A stretch of DNA of 64,000 nucleotides from Sepiola atlantica (lineage: Eukaryota; Mollusca; Cephalopoda; Sepiida; Sepiolidae): contig OY744546.1 of NCBI GenBank assembly GCA_963556195.1, forward strand, positions 71,979,704 through 72,043,703, in the 5' to 3' direction. Position numbers and translations under genes: made by a program. This document shows, piece by piece, positions 54,701 to 64,000 of the stretch (its first letter is position 1; the number at the start of each line of letters is the position of its first letter). The notes under the pieces are model-generated. The model was not told the origin of the DNA. It worked only from the letters and a program-made list of their open reading frames with translations, and searched no databases.

Positions 54701-57700
54701 ACCTCTGGCTTTTCAAATCTCACTTTCCCGACCTTGTGTCACATCTTACCTTGTGGAAGGAAGATAAATAAAATAGTGATGGAGGTTGTGACCCAACGAG
54801 TCATTGGTAGTCTAGTATATTATTAAATATATACTTTCTTAACTTTGATAATCATGAAAGTATTTACTTGAAAATAGATGACGTTATAATGAGTGAATGG
54901 TCACTTTTTTGAAAGTCAATTTCTAAAAGCTGTCAAACACATGCCAGCTCATAAAAATGATGAGGTGATGCTATCCATTTTCATATATATTTCTTTCTTG
55001 ATCTGTATTATTTGGATTATTCGGACTACTGTTCTTATCTTGTATGTTATTCTAAACGTTTCGGCCGATGTAACATCCTACCTTCTTCAGGTGCGTCTTG
55101 TCGAAATCGAGAATCATTATGTCGAACTTGGAAATATGTACGGAATTTCGAATGTTACTCTTTATTAAATCCACAGGAGTAGCTTACTGGAGTAGCTTAC
55201 TGGAGTAGCTTACTGGAGTAGCTTATTCCCGTACTGCCAGCCATGACCGAGTAGAAGATCTTAAGTTATTAATAATTGTATTCTTAGTATTGCTCGCACT
55301 GGGGATTGAACCTTCAACCTCCAGAAGACTGTCCCTTAGATTTGATCATTACTGAGCACTTATATCCGTTACTCCCCAGGTCCATACAGATTCCTGAGTT
55401 CTACATAAATATTTCCGAGTTCGACAAGACGCATTTGAAGAAGGTCGGAGGTTGTGAGAATAACACCCAACATTGGAATTTCGAATGGAACTCTTTATTT
55501 AATCATAAAATACTGAAACTGGCGTTGAACGCTTTGCCCACACAGCCACTGATTAAACGAAAATATTTTGTCTTTTTAACCTTTGCATAGATCTAAAATA
55601 GTTGGATATAGATGGGAATTTAGCTCAGATGTAAAGATACTAACGACATTAATATAAATAAAAACAGGTACACATGTTAGCTGGTCAACAATTTGAGTGA
55701 GCTCATATGCAAGGTAAAAGTCGTGACAAAAACTTCCTCCATCGTCAGTCTTTGCTTGAGTGGACTAGCCACTCAGCATTGTGAACATTAAAGTCACCAA
55801 GGACATGGATGCTAACTTAAAGGGGTTACGGTTAGGATCTTGTCAATTTTGTGAGAGATTTACTCAATGACAGTAACTCCATCAGTGAGGGGACAATAGA
55901 CGGCAAAGATGAAAGCAGTGCTGTGTGCAAGTGCAACACATAGTGGGCAAAATAGAGTTTTCACATGGAAAATCGTCTCTGATGTAAGTACAAATTCCAC
56001 GACCATGGCGATCTTAGAGGTCGGATTGAGCAGTCAAGTTAGAGTACGGTGGTTAAATGGATAACGACACGGACTGATGACCTGGGTGTGCCAAGTTCGA
56101 ATCCAGCCGGTTCCACAGTATCACTTTTACTTAGGGATGCTTGCAACCATTACGTGGTCCCTCCTGCAAGAATGCCAAAAACAGAATCAAACCGGTCCAC
56201 AAAGTTGTACTTTACTATGAAGTCATCTATAGAAACTGACTAGCTCATGCTGTTAGATAATGGCTTGGACGCATCTATTCGAGATGGGTTTGACTTGCGC
56301 GATTATGGTGGAGTCATTCCGTCCGAGGCTACGGGTGCGTTTTCCCACGCCAGGAACGACGGCTGATGCGATCTTAAAGGTTACGGAGGTCAAGGTTCAG
56401 ATTTGCACCTGGTATTGATAAGCGAGAGTTAGCCGAGATTTGAACGAGACTCCCTGGCGTGGGAACATTGAATTGGATTTTGAGCGAGTTACTGTCTAGA
56501 AGCGAGTGAGTCAACATCGCCAAAAATGTGACGATAAGAGAAGGGAATATTCCCTCAATGGAAGATAGGCGCAAGGATCCCCCCCCCTCTCTCTCTAGGA
56601 ATAGTTAGGAACAACAGTAATAATCTAACTACGATATTCGTAAATCTCTCTCTATCAACGATAGCAAGACAACGCCACGGCAATACAAACGACGCCTGAA
56701 TAAAAGTAATTAAAAGATTGTTGTCTTATGAAGTGAGAAAGGTCCTTTGTTGCAGACAGCTCCCGGAGATGGCCACGGCAGTGCAGAGGCGAAGAAAGAC
56801 TCAACCACTGGACGACGGAAACGGCCGAGAAAATACGAAGGTATGAATTATTTTAAAGGGCTATCCAACAATGCCAGTTTCGCATAAAAAACACAATGTT
56901 TTTCTGTAGATTAAGAATTATCTCTAGTTATCTCTCTTGGACCATTTTGGAGATAAGATCTCCCTTGATTTGGACTATATTGGCTGAACTTATAGGAAGT
57001 GGAACCGTTCGGTCTCTCAGAACAGGTTGGGTTTTGACTTTTGGAACGTAGACCCCTAATGTTAGAAAAGGAGACCCACGTTAGAAGTTGGAGTCCTAGG
57101 TTTTCGCTTATGTTTTGTTTTGAGACTTATGTTGGGATAAGAGGAATTGTGGAAGAAGTCAGCAGCGGCATTTAGAGCAGAACGCAGATAGAATGAGTAA
57201 AATAAAGAGTATCTTTGTAAACCATTTAAAAAAGAAAAGCCGTAGTAGTTCCCACTAATATGGCATCAAGAGCCCCCCCCCCCACCAGAAACTGCTGCAT
57301 AGTCTAGACTCTATTCACCAAATGGCAATACAGCAGCTCCGATATTATGCACCTGCTAATAGGATAGTCTCCTTGGAAGTTACTCTAAGGTTCGGGTCCT
57401 TGGACTATCAAGCGGATAATGTCAGCCCAGGTAAAACGTTTACCCCCGGCACCCTTATTAATGACATGGCAAAAAGAATAGAAAGAGAGAATTACTCATG
57501 TCATCTCCAGATACTGCTCACACTTAAAAAACTGTCGACCCAGGGAACAGCGTTTTCTTCCCTCTTTGTCAGAAACATCGCTCATGGAAAATGAGGACTT
57601 AAGGGCAAAGTAGAAGAAGCGAGAGTTTTACGGCTGACGAAAGTGCATCCACAATGCCTTTTCTGTTGATTAAGAATTATCTCTAGTTATCTCTCTTGGA

Positions 57701-59126
57701 CCATTTCTCTTGATTCAGGTTTGGACTATATAGGCTCAACTTATAGGAAGTGGAACTCTTCGGTCTCTAAGACGAAAAGAGATTGTGTTGTAGATATAGA
57801 CAAATGTGGCAAGCTTCGACATTTTTTACTACCCTTTTTTGGGGGTGAACGTGAAGTGGTGTTGTGAATGAATTTACAAAAAACAAAAAAACACAAAAAA
57901 ACTGTATGTATTTAGAATAAGTTTTTTTGACTCTTCCAAAAAGAATTAAAAATTGCAGATGCGCCCCGCCCTCTCCTTACGTTAAAAAAGAACTGACAGG
58001 ATATGATACAATATCTGATAAATGTAACATAGTTTTAGTTACAGACAAACATTTCATAATTCCAGTAAAGATATATACAACTAGTTTTAAATAATATTCT
58101 TACCTATAAATTCACAGATTTAATGGACATAGCTATTTTAGATGCTTTCTTGATAAAAGGCGATGTCTCTCAGTCGCACCTATGTTTGAAAAGGCCAATT
58201 CGTTTGAACCTCACGGCTGTGTTTAAAATAGCATGTTCTTTGATCAGTTATGCTAATGTTAGACATAACATTTCGACATACATTAGATGTCTCCAAGCAT
58301 TTCTATAAGAGGCCTTATCATCGGGCATGCTGTCATGATTAAAAAAAAGGAAACCGATCGAGTCAATTGTAAAGTTCGGGTTAGATTGCTTGAATCAGGA
58401 ATAGTGAGTTTGTAAAGCCAATTAAATATAAAAAATAAAAGACAACATCAAAAATCTGTTTATTCTCTACATTACTGTTGTGAAGTTGTCCAACAGTAAA
58501 TAATAAATAAAGGAAGTCAAGTCGAGGGTTGGTTTAACAAAGTAAGAAAGTGACTAGCACTTGGCTAGACAGTTACAAGACTGTGCTTTGTCTTCACTGT
58601 GTCTCTGGTGACTCGCACTATTTATAGTGACAACCGGTGTTATTTCTCCTGTGTAAGAACGGCCGGTGTAACAATTACCTTTGGTTGTTTTATTTTTTTT
58701 ATTATTTAAAAAAATGCCCTTTTGCCTCTTTTATATTATTTAAGATATTATTTTTCAAATTTCAAATTGTGTTTGCTTGGTAACAAAATAATTAATATCC
58801 ATATTTAGGAAAATGAAGATTAATAAAGTACAGAGGTGTTCATAGTTTGTTTATGGCCTATCAAAACTGTTCAAAATAATTTTTCTGTTTAAAGGGGAGA
58901 GTAAGAGAAGATGTCAGGAGACGTGGATGTACTATACAAGAAGAAAGGTTAAGTACTCGTCTTTATGTAAATAAAAGGGAGTTGACTTCTTACTTACCTT
59001 GAATGGTTGGAGGACATTTTTAAAGTTTCTGGCAAAATAATGGTTCGCTACTTGTAGCTCTTTCATTTCCAGCCATCCTATTGCATACATGGCCCAAGTC
59101 ATAGCGGGACCGTTAAGATCCGTCAC
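51240..59126 (-). CDS. PGGHG: PGGHG-like gene, 3' end (last two exons, partial)
   Basis: Protein-glucosylgalactosylhydroxylysine glucosidase (ATHL1, GH65-related) removes glucose from the Glc-Gal disaccharide on collagen hydroxylysine. Two minus-strand exons join in phase 0: 59126-58998 (43 codons) and 51749-51240 (169 codons plus stop). Together they give the conserved NGPAMTWAMYAIGWLE then QPFK|MWSEFPDGTGAMNFLTG blocks, which I recognise from the end of this family's (alpha/alpha)6 domain. The intron between them is 7.2 kb and full of repeats. The catalytic region and signal sequence, if any, should lie beyond 64000; I saw no further exon in 59127-64000. Confidence 0.85.
51862..51902 (-). 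mobile_element. Helitron-like 3' terminus (minus, diverged)
   Basis: The minus strand reads 'tgcaatgccaggtaaccctg' and then CTAGTAATA. Confidence 0.35.
51930..52340 (+). repeat. Possible solo LTR
   Basis: It starts near 'tgtagcagttgcgtgagtga', has 'aataaatattagcatttatt' (poly(A)-signal-like) and ends before 'agaatggtgaccc', a primer-binding-site-like motif. Borders are unproven. Confidence 0.3.
52840..52965. repeat. C run plus compound (CA)n
   Basis: A C tract at 52846-52864 is followed by interrupted CA repeats. Confidence 0.93.
53370..54075 (-). mobile_element. Jockey/CR1-like LINE RT end and C-terminus
   Basis: The minus strand gives STFKLLGLTFTGNMNWNKYI then SLYRASKLLTPD, and after breaks KYTRTTRQSARSHPFTVDVP and RRAFYSSSFFPCAAGL. 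Tail 'aacaaggcaggtcgccactg' follows. It is the most complete fragment of this family here. Confidence 0.78.
54454..54772 (+). repeat. U2-headed SINE, family A, copy 6
   Basis: Head (gcaagatcaaagtgtagtat), the extra block with 'tctcggccttcgggtcttga', body and tail 'acatcttaccttgtggaagg' are present. It lies in the PGGHG last intron, on the strand opposite the gene. Confidence 0.83.
55007..55480. mobile_element. Foldback element with tRNA-like centre, copy 5
   Basis: 'ggattattcggactactgtt' and 'cgtttcggccgatgtaacat' on the left are answered by 'gaagaaggtcggaggttgtg' on the right. The centre has 'ggggattgaaccttcaacct'. A 15-bp tandem block (55176-55225) interrupts the left arm. Confidence 0.75.
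55176..55226. repeat. 15-bp tandem repeat, ~3.5 copies
   Basis: 'gtagcttactggagtagctt' pattern, inside the left arm of a foldback element. Confidence 0.85.
55690..56035 (-). mobile_element. Jockey-like LINE endonuclease remnant
   Basis: The minus strand gives RHGRGICTYIRDDFPCENSI, then blocks corresponding to 'GDFNVHNAEWL'. It is broken by stops and lies next to the tRNA-headed SINE at 56040. Confidence 0.68.
56040..56245 (+). repeat. tRNA-headed SINE, copy 3
   Basis: 'acggtggttaaatggataac', B-box 'agttcgaatcc' and body 'gcaaccattacgtggtccct'. It abuts a LINE endonuclease remnant on its left. Confidence 0.78.
56769..56840 (+). CDS. Candidate short first coding exon (plus strand, inside PGGHG intron)
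   Basis: An ATG in good context opens a 24-codon frame starting MATAVQRRRKTQPLDDG that ends in phase 0 at AAG|GTATGA, a plausible donor. The region before it has an AATAAAAG and a TTGTTGCAG that could be an acceptor, so this could equally be an internal exon in another frame or the leader of an LTR element. No continuation was found. It is recorded because start, basic composition and donor coincide. Confidence 0.25.
56910..57762. repeat. Direct repeat pair of ~100 bp
   Basis: 'attatctctagttatctctc' plus 'cttataggaagtggaac' at 56910-57020 recurs at 57668-57762 in the same orientation. The second copy has a small deletion. Confidence 0.8.
57322..57594 (+). other. 90-codon open frame between direct repeats, function unknown
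   Basis: The frame begins MAIQQLRYYAPANRIVSLEV and ends FVRNIAHGK. It sits between two ~100-bp direct repeats (56910-57020 and 57668-57762). No motif is recognised. It could be the relic of a mobile-element ORF or chance. Confidence 0.2.
57790..58990. other. PGGHG last intron, no feature seen
   Basis: No exon or known repeat recognised; AT-rich unique-looking sequence. Confidence 0.45.
58998..59126 (-). CDS. PGGHG: PGGHG penultimate exon
   Basis: This 129-bp exon (43 codons, phase 0 to 0) has an acceptor ...AATTTCAG (59128-59127) and a GTAAGT donor (58997-58992). It encodes VTDLNGPAMTWAMYAIGWLE followed by MKELQVANHYFARNFKN. The GPAMTW motif and the spacing to QPFK match PGGHG. Its first codon is GTG because it is an internal exon, not a start. 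Confidence 0.87.
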
Positions 59127-59849
59127 CTGAAATTATTTAACAGTAATAAAATTAAACAGAAGATTAACAAAGTTAAGGAAATGACAGAGATATGTTTATA
59201 GTTTGTTTATGGCATAACTGTTAGATGAAAAAATAATCCATCAAAAAATATTTTCTGTTTAAAGGGGAGATAACTCTTTTTGTACTGTAGAGAGTGGGAG
59301 GTGAGAAAAGATGTTGGGATCGCCATTTTGTAGTAGGGGTTGCTGCATAGCTATCCATCTTTCTGGCTTTGATGGATATGAAGAAAACGGGTTACAAAGT
59401 TTTGTTTAAAAGGAAAAACTTCTTTCCTCTACAATTCAAATCACTTTTATTTAAAGAGTTTCATCAACGCATGGTCGGGAAACAGTTATGAAAAGCAAGA
59501 ATACAAAATATGTTGAGTCAGGAGACGTGTATACAAGAAAGATTGACTCCTGGTCTTTCATCTCGTCTCTGGCACAAGTCATTGCTAGAAACGAGGAAGG
59601 AAATATGACGTCTGGTCTCATAGACGTTTTAACTTAAACTGTTTATAAATTGCGGGAAAAGGTTTAAGCAGAAGCAGAAGTTGCCTCCTATGCATCCAAC
59701 AATGTATATATCACTCAGCGAGTAAGACATGCAAGTGTGTTCTTACCGATGCTAGTGTCCAAAAATAGATCATAATTATGTAACTGCTACAATACCTTAA
59801 TCTGCCCTTGTTAAAATTTAAAATTAAAAAATTACATTAAAAAAAACCT

Positions 59850-60170
59850 TTGTTCATCCCAAACAAGACATATTGCCACTAAAGAGGTTCAACTGGGGTG
59901 AAAAGTTGGGCAGCAAGATGTTTGTTCACATTACATTAAAATTTATGCATGTTGGTACTCTCAAGGAAGCAGGGAATAGAGAGGAAATCGCAAAGGCAAA
60001 GCTCTTAGAGTAGGAAATCTTCTGTCATCTAGGGACCTATAAAGTGAAAGGGAGAATTTTTCTTTTTCTACTAGTCGGGTGGGTCGGGAGCAAGTTCATC
60101 GGATTATATTTTACGGAAGTACTTGTAAAACAAGCACAGGGATGCAACACTTTGGCCATGCTGAAGCTTA
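59850..60170 (-). mobile_element. Jockey/CR1-like LINE C-terminal remnant (decayed)
   Basis: Tail 'caagacatattgccactaaa' and 'tacttgtaaaacaagcacag' match 35218-35600; coding sense is mostly lost. Confidence 0.55.
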
Positions 60171-60778
60171 ATTGAAGCAGGGTTGTCTGCCCTTGATATA
60201 TAATATTATGGGATGAAAAATTAAAGATGGATTCTACCAATCGCAGCCAAGCTACACACTATCATCACATTGTAAATTGTTTAAGTAAATCATTTTGAAT
60301 TGTTGACCTTCTATGAATTGTTTCATCTGTTTATTTCTACATTATTTGCGTCTAACCACTGAAACACTTTTGAGTTATTTAATTCCGAATCCATTCGTTT
60401 TTCGGTAAAAGTTTTATTCCTGAAGATTTTGATCAGGCTCGTTTTTTTTGTAGGTGTAGATTTGTGTAGAACTGGAGACTTTGTTGATTTGGTCACATTG
60501 AAATAATGGCAGTTTCTACTGCAATTTTAAGATTTCCCTAAGCAGACTTAGAACTTGTATAAGTCGATTTATTGGTGGAAGATTCACAACTACAAAAGCG
60601 GACCCAAATATATCAGTAGTGAAACATAACTAGGGGACCTAATTTTCAATCATAAAATAGAAAAGGGGATCATGTTTACATATATAGTACATGTATTATG
60701 TTTGTTTATATAGATGTTAATCCGTTGAAACTCCAGTGTTTATAAGAAGTGCTAAATACAAGTAGAGCTGTTTTTTAG

Positions 60779-60968
60779 AATAAATTTTTTATTTATACAA
60801 ACATTATTGATTACATATGTGCATACATGTTTCAGTTGTTCCCTTAATCCAGAGTCAACTTCCTCAGGCATTTAGAGGTCTAAAGAAGTTGACTCTCGAT
60901 TGAGGTGACAACTGAAACATGTATGCACATATGTAACCAATAATGTTTGTATAAATAAAAAATTTATA
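60779..60968. repeat. (TA)n-flanked foldback element, ~85-bp arms
   Basis: 'atgtgcatacatgtttcagt' and its inverse 'actgaaacatgtatgcacat' lie around a short centre (gcatttagaggtctaa). A (TA)n tract follows at 60969. Confidence 0.82.
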
Positions 60969-60969
60969 C

Positions 60970-61001
<32 letters not shown>

Positions 61002-61113
61002 TAAACATAGTTTGAGTACTCAAAGTATGTTTATTTTAATATAAAAGTTCTAATATATATTGAGCACTTTTGAAAAGTAATGGTTTTGTTCATTTTGTTA
61101 ATATTTGAACTTA

Positions 61114-61116
<3 letters not shown>

Positions 61117-61185
<69 letters not shown>
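61117..61185. repeat. (TA)n microsatellite, long
   Basis: About 34 units. Confidence 0.96.
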
Positions 61186-61188
<3 letters not shown>

Positions 61189-61619
61189 TATTTTTATTTA
61201 CACAGACGTACAAAATCTGTGACACTGGCATGTCGATGTTATCGATCAACAGCTATTATAAACTGAGATCTCATCAGGCAGAGTTAGAATCCGATCTTAA
61301 CCTTAGATCATATTTGGAAAGAATGAAATGGAGAAAAAAAAGAAAAGAAATTTAAAATTTCAAAATAAATGTTAAAATCAAAATCAAAATCAAAAAATAA
61401 TAAAAAATATTAATATAAAAGATAATATATAAAATATAAAATAAAATAAAGTAAAATAAAATAAAGTGAAAAGAGAGAGATATAAAAAATGAAATCGTCT
61501 GCGATCCAGACAGAAGTAGGAAAGGGGATGTACATGCAATAGGACGTGTCAAAAACCCCGGTTGAAATTCTTTGGATTACTACCCTGTTTTACCTGGATT
61601 ATTATTATTACTATTATTA

Positions 61620-61623
<4 letters not shown>

Positions 61624-61692
<69 letters not shown>
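61624..61692. repeat. (TA)n microsatellite, long
   Basis: About 33 units, preceded by (TTA)n. Confidence 0.96.
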
Positions 61693-61694
<2 letters not shown>

Positions 61695-62360
61695 GCGATG
61701 TTCCAACCCTTTGTTATTATTGAACACTGTTCGACTCGCTTGCTGTATATATCTACCGAGTCGACATTTATAGAGTTTGAATTCTCTTCATTTCCATGTT
61801 AATTGGTGTTGGCCGAGGAGTAGAATATCAGACTGCGTGTCAGAAAGGACTTTGCAACTGGGTTCTTAGGTAAAGTTTGAGAGTGTGAACCTCTTAGGAC
61901 TAGACAAAACCATACATCAGCCTGAAAGCAACAAAAAACCTGTTGCACTGATTTGTATCATTATTCTTTGATTCAACACACACACATCTCCAGTGTCTAC
62001 AAGGGTTTGTCAGGACAACTTGGCATGAAGATACTTCATTCCTCTGTATGCCTACACTGGCTCATACGAGGAATTATGTACCTTCTTGAAGTAGTGTAGC
62101 CTCTAGCAACAGAACTAAGCTGGATACTCCACCAGACTAGATGAATTCTTGTCCTGGAATCCGGTAAGACCAAAAAGTATACTATAAAATAATTAACTGG
62201 TCAATTGGGGAAAGGCGAATCAATATTCTTCACTCAACTTTTGAGAAATAATCGAGAACTATAATGGAAATACTTGGATATCTGTGTATCTCATATAGAG
62301 ATCAAGTGTTAGCTCCAAGAAGAGGCCCTTTGATTTCTGAGAACTTCCATCGAAGTAAAC

Positions 62361-62363
<3 letters not shown>

Positions 62364-62406
<43 letters not shown>
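62364..62406. repeat. (TA)n microsatellite
   Basis: About 20 units. Confidence 0.95.
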
Positions 62407-62407
<1 letters not shown>

Positions 62408-62544
62408 CTGTTTTACCTGATAACTAAGGAGTACACATCTTCAACTAAAAAAACCTAAGTATGAAAATCCAGCCACTCAAAGTTTGCCAAGTGGGAATAA
62501 TTTTACTTCACCAATATAATGCCCCCACATATGTGAGCATATAT

Positions 62545-62710
62545 ATATTAAAAAAGTATAATTAGCCACAGACACGTGTTTCATCGTCTTATGACTCATC
62601 AGCATGGCTGAATCTAGCAAGATTCAAACAAGGCACTCCAGAGACTGAAGTGCAATGCTCTTCTACCATTGAGCCAAACTTGGCTCGTAGAAGTGTAAGT
62701 AGAGCATGTA
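62545..62710 (-). repeat. tRNA-like SINE (second family)
   Basis: The minus strand reads 'tttggctcaatggtagaaga' and then 'tgtttgaatcttgctag' at tRNA-like spacing. A tail containing 'gacgatgaaacacgtgtctg' follows. It matches the head at 1565-1660. Confidence 0.6.
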
Positions 62711-63274
62711 TCGCTTTTGATATATGTCATTTTATTTGCTTATATTTTTATTTTATTTGCGATACTTGAACGCATCTAGCTATTTATACGGAAAAGAATT
62801 TAACCTAAATGCTAGGTAGGAATATTTTTTTTATTCACAAATGTGACTTTTAGTAGATAGAACCTATAGTGAAATTTTAAATTTGAAAAAATATTAAGTA
62901 ATGGAGAGTGAGAATGTGCGTGTAAAAAGATATGGAGTCTGTCCAGTTGGTGAATGTCTGTTGATAAGGTGTCCGGTGAAAGGAGATTTAAAAGATGGAA
63001 AATTTGAATTTTGGCTTTTTCACTGCCAACTTAATTCCTCTCTGAGATAAGATTTCAATCTTTGAAAGAATAATAAACATGCTTTTACCGAGTACACCTT
63101 GTTGAAAACAATAACATATAAAACCTACATATATATATAGAGAGATATAGATAGATAGATAAGTAGATTGAAATAATACTTCTGAAAGTAGAAAACAGAT
63201 TTTTTTCTAACGAATTTAAAAACAGGTTTATCAACTAAGTAGGAGTTATTTCCCTTACATTTATTTTGCTAATG

Positions 63275-63490
63275 CAGCCATAGCTTGGAGGTGGTCTGGT
63301 GAAGTATTGTGGATTGACGAACTGGTTGTGCCGGTTTCGAATCTTGTTAACCCAATAGCACCACTTTCACTTATAGATGTTTGCAACCTTCACGTGGTCC
63401 CTCCTGTAAGTACCTGTTTTTTTAGAAAGAATTTGGGAAACTACTTCCAACAACAGAATCTAGCCGGTACAGAATGTACCATGCTACTTC
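63275..63490 (+). repeat. tRNA-headed SINE, copy 4
   Basis: 'ggaggtggtctggtgaagta', B-box-like 'ggtttcgaatcttgtt' and body 'gcaaccttcacgtggtccct'. It is the most diverged copy and resembles copy 1 in its 3' part (ttagaaagaatttgggaaac). Confidence 0.68.
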
Positions 63491-63589
63491 AGGTGAATTT
63501 ACGTTTTTTAACCATAACTGGGACGAATCATTTATTAACGAAGTGACTGCATGTAGAGTAACTGTATACACAACTATATTCTTCTGTAG

Positions 63590-63730
63590 TTGAATGTTCC
63601 ATAGGTTTCACAGGTTTCACAAATGTTTTTCGATTCTTCATCAAATCATCCTCAGGTGTCAAAAAGACACCTGAGGATGATTCGACGAAGAATCGAAAAC
63701 GTTTGTGAAACCTATAAAACCTATGGAACA
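63590..63730. repeat. Palindrome, ~65-bp arms
   Basis: 'gttccataggtttcacaggt' and 'catcctcaggtgtc' on the left are inverted as 'gacacctgaggatgattcga' and 'aacctatggaacattt' on the right, with virtually no loop. Confidence 0.82.
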
Positions 63731-63790
63731 TTTATTAATTAAACAGACGAACAATGTTTGCATAAATGAGAAAATGCTGCCTAAATACAC

Positions 63791-63792
<2 letters not shown>

Positions 63793-63853
<61 letters not shown>
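63793..63853. repeat. (TA)n microsatellite
   Basis: About 29 units, downstream of the palindrome at 63590-63730. Confidence 0.95.
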
Positions 63854-63855
<2 letters not shown>

Positions 63856-64000
63856 ACTATTTATAATAATATTGTGAGAGTTGATGTTCGCACTCCATAA
63901 ACATCAAAGCCAACCTTTTACTTTATTTTAAAACTTAAAAAAAAAATAAAAATCAAAATCATAATATGAGGTTCAGGGATGGAAACAGGGGTACATATTC

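Larger units (their letters stand above)
61190..62540. other. No gene seen; microsatellite-rich
   Basis: A-rich 'aaaatcaaaatcaaaatcaa' tract near 61370-61460 and the (TA)n tracts listed separately. The ORFs here are microsatellite readings. Confidence 0.5.

Noticed and set aside
61572..61802. Frames with long Ile-Tyr alternation (also 5554-5916, 47786-48052, 62264-62458)
   Set aside because: Direct translations of (TA)n microsatellites.

Overview
This window looks like nuclear DNA from an animal, most likely an invertebrate and probably a lophotrochozoan such as a mollusc. The animal assignment rests on two split genes of animal families, long introns with standard GT-AG junctions, dense AT-rich microsatellites and many decayed LINEs and SINEs. 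The phylum is inference. Nothing bacterial, organellar or viral was seen.

Two genes are recognised, both on the minus strand. (1) A TECPR2-like gene (WD-repeat and TECPR family; autophagy and ER-exit/secretory trafficking) supplies six phase-compatible coding exons: 39445-38888, 18618-18493, 17454-17320, 14030-13867, 10903-10455 and 8883-8122. They encode about 731 residues: a Ser/Thr/Arg-rich N-terminal extension, the WD-repeat region and the start of the low-complexity middle. Intron 1 is about 20 kb. The C-terminal TECPR-repeat part should lie beyond position 1. (2) The last two exons of a PGGHG-like gene (ATHL1; protein-glucosylgalactosylhydroxylysine glucosidase, GH65-related) lie at 59126-58998 and 51749-51240. 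The encoded protein ends in a hydrophobic tail. Upstream exons should lie beyond 64000. Two weaker exon candidates sit near or inside it: an unrecognised terminal exon at 50672-50455 (-) and a short ATG-plus-donor exon at 56769-56840 (+).

Most of the remainder is repeats. The most distinctive are SINE-like elements whose 5' head copies the first ~45 nt of U2 snRNA. They come in a long (A, ~330 bp) and a short (B, ~170-200 bp) family that share head and tail but differ in body. There are also tRNA-headed SINEs, inverted-repeat (foldback) elements with a tRNA-like centre, (TA)n-flanked foldbacks with a hammerhead-like motif, and Helitron-like termini including one 3'-to-5' junction. Decayed LINEs of at least three kinds are present (Jockey/CR1-like, RTE-like, I/Nimbus-like), with possible LTR fragments and several dispersed repeats.

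The most notable single observation is a ~115-bp, ~94%-identical broken copy of TECPR2 exon 4 at 15809-15923. It lies in the intron just upstream of the real exon, embedded in the arm of a foldback element. A 420-bp near-perfect palindrome (37381-37802) and a second inverted repeat (38513-38830) lie in TECPR2 intron 1, the latter ending about 60 bp from the exon 1 donor.
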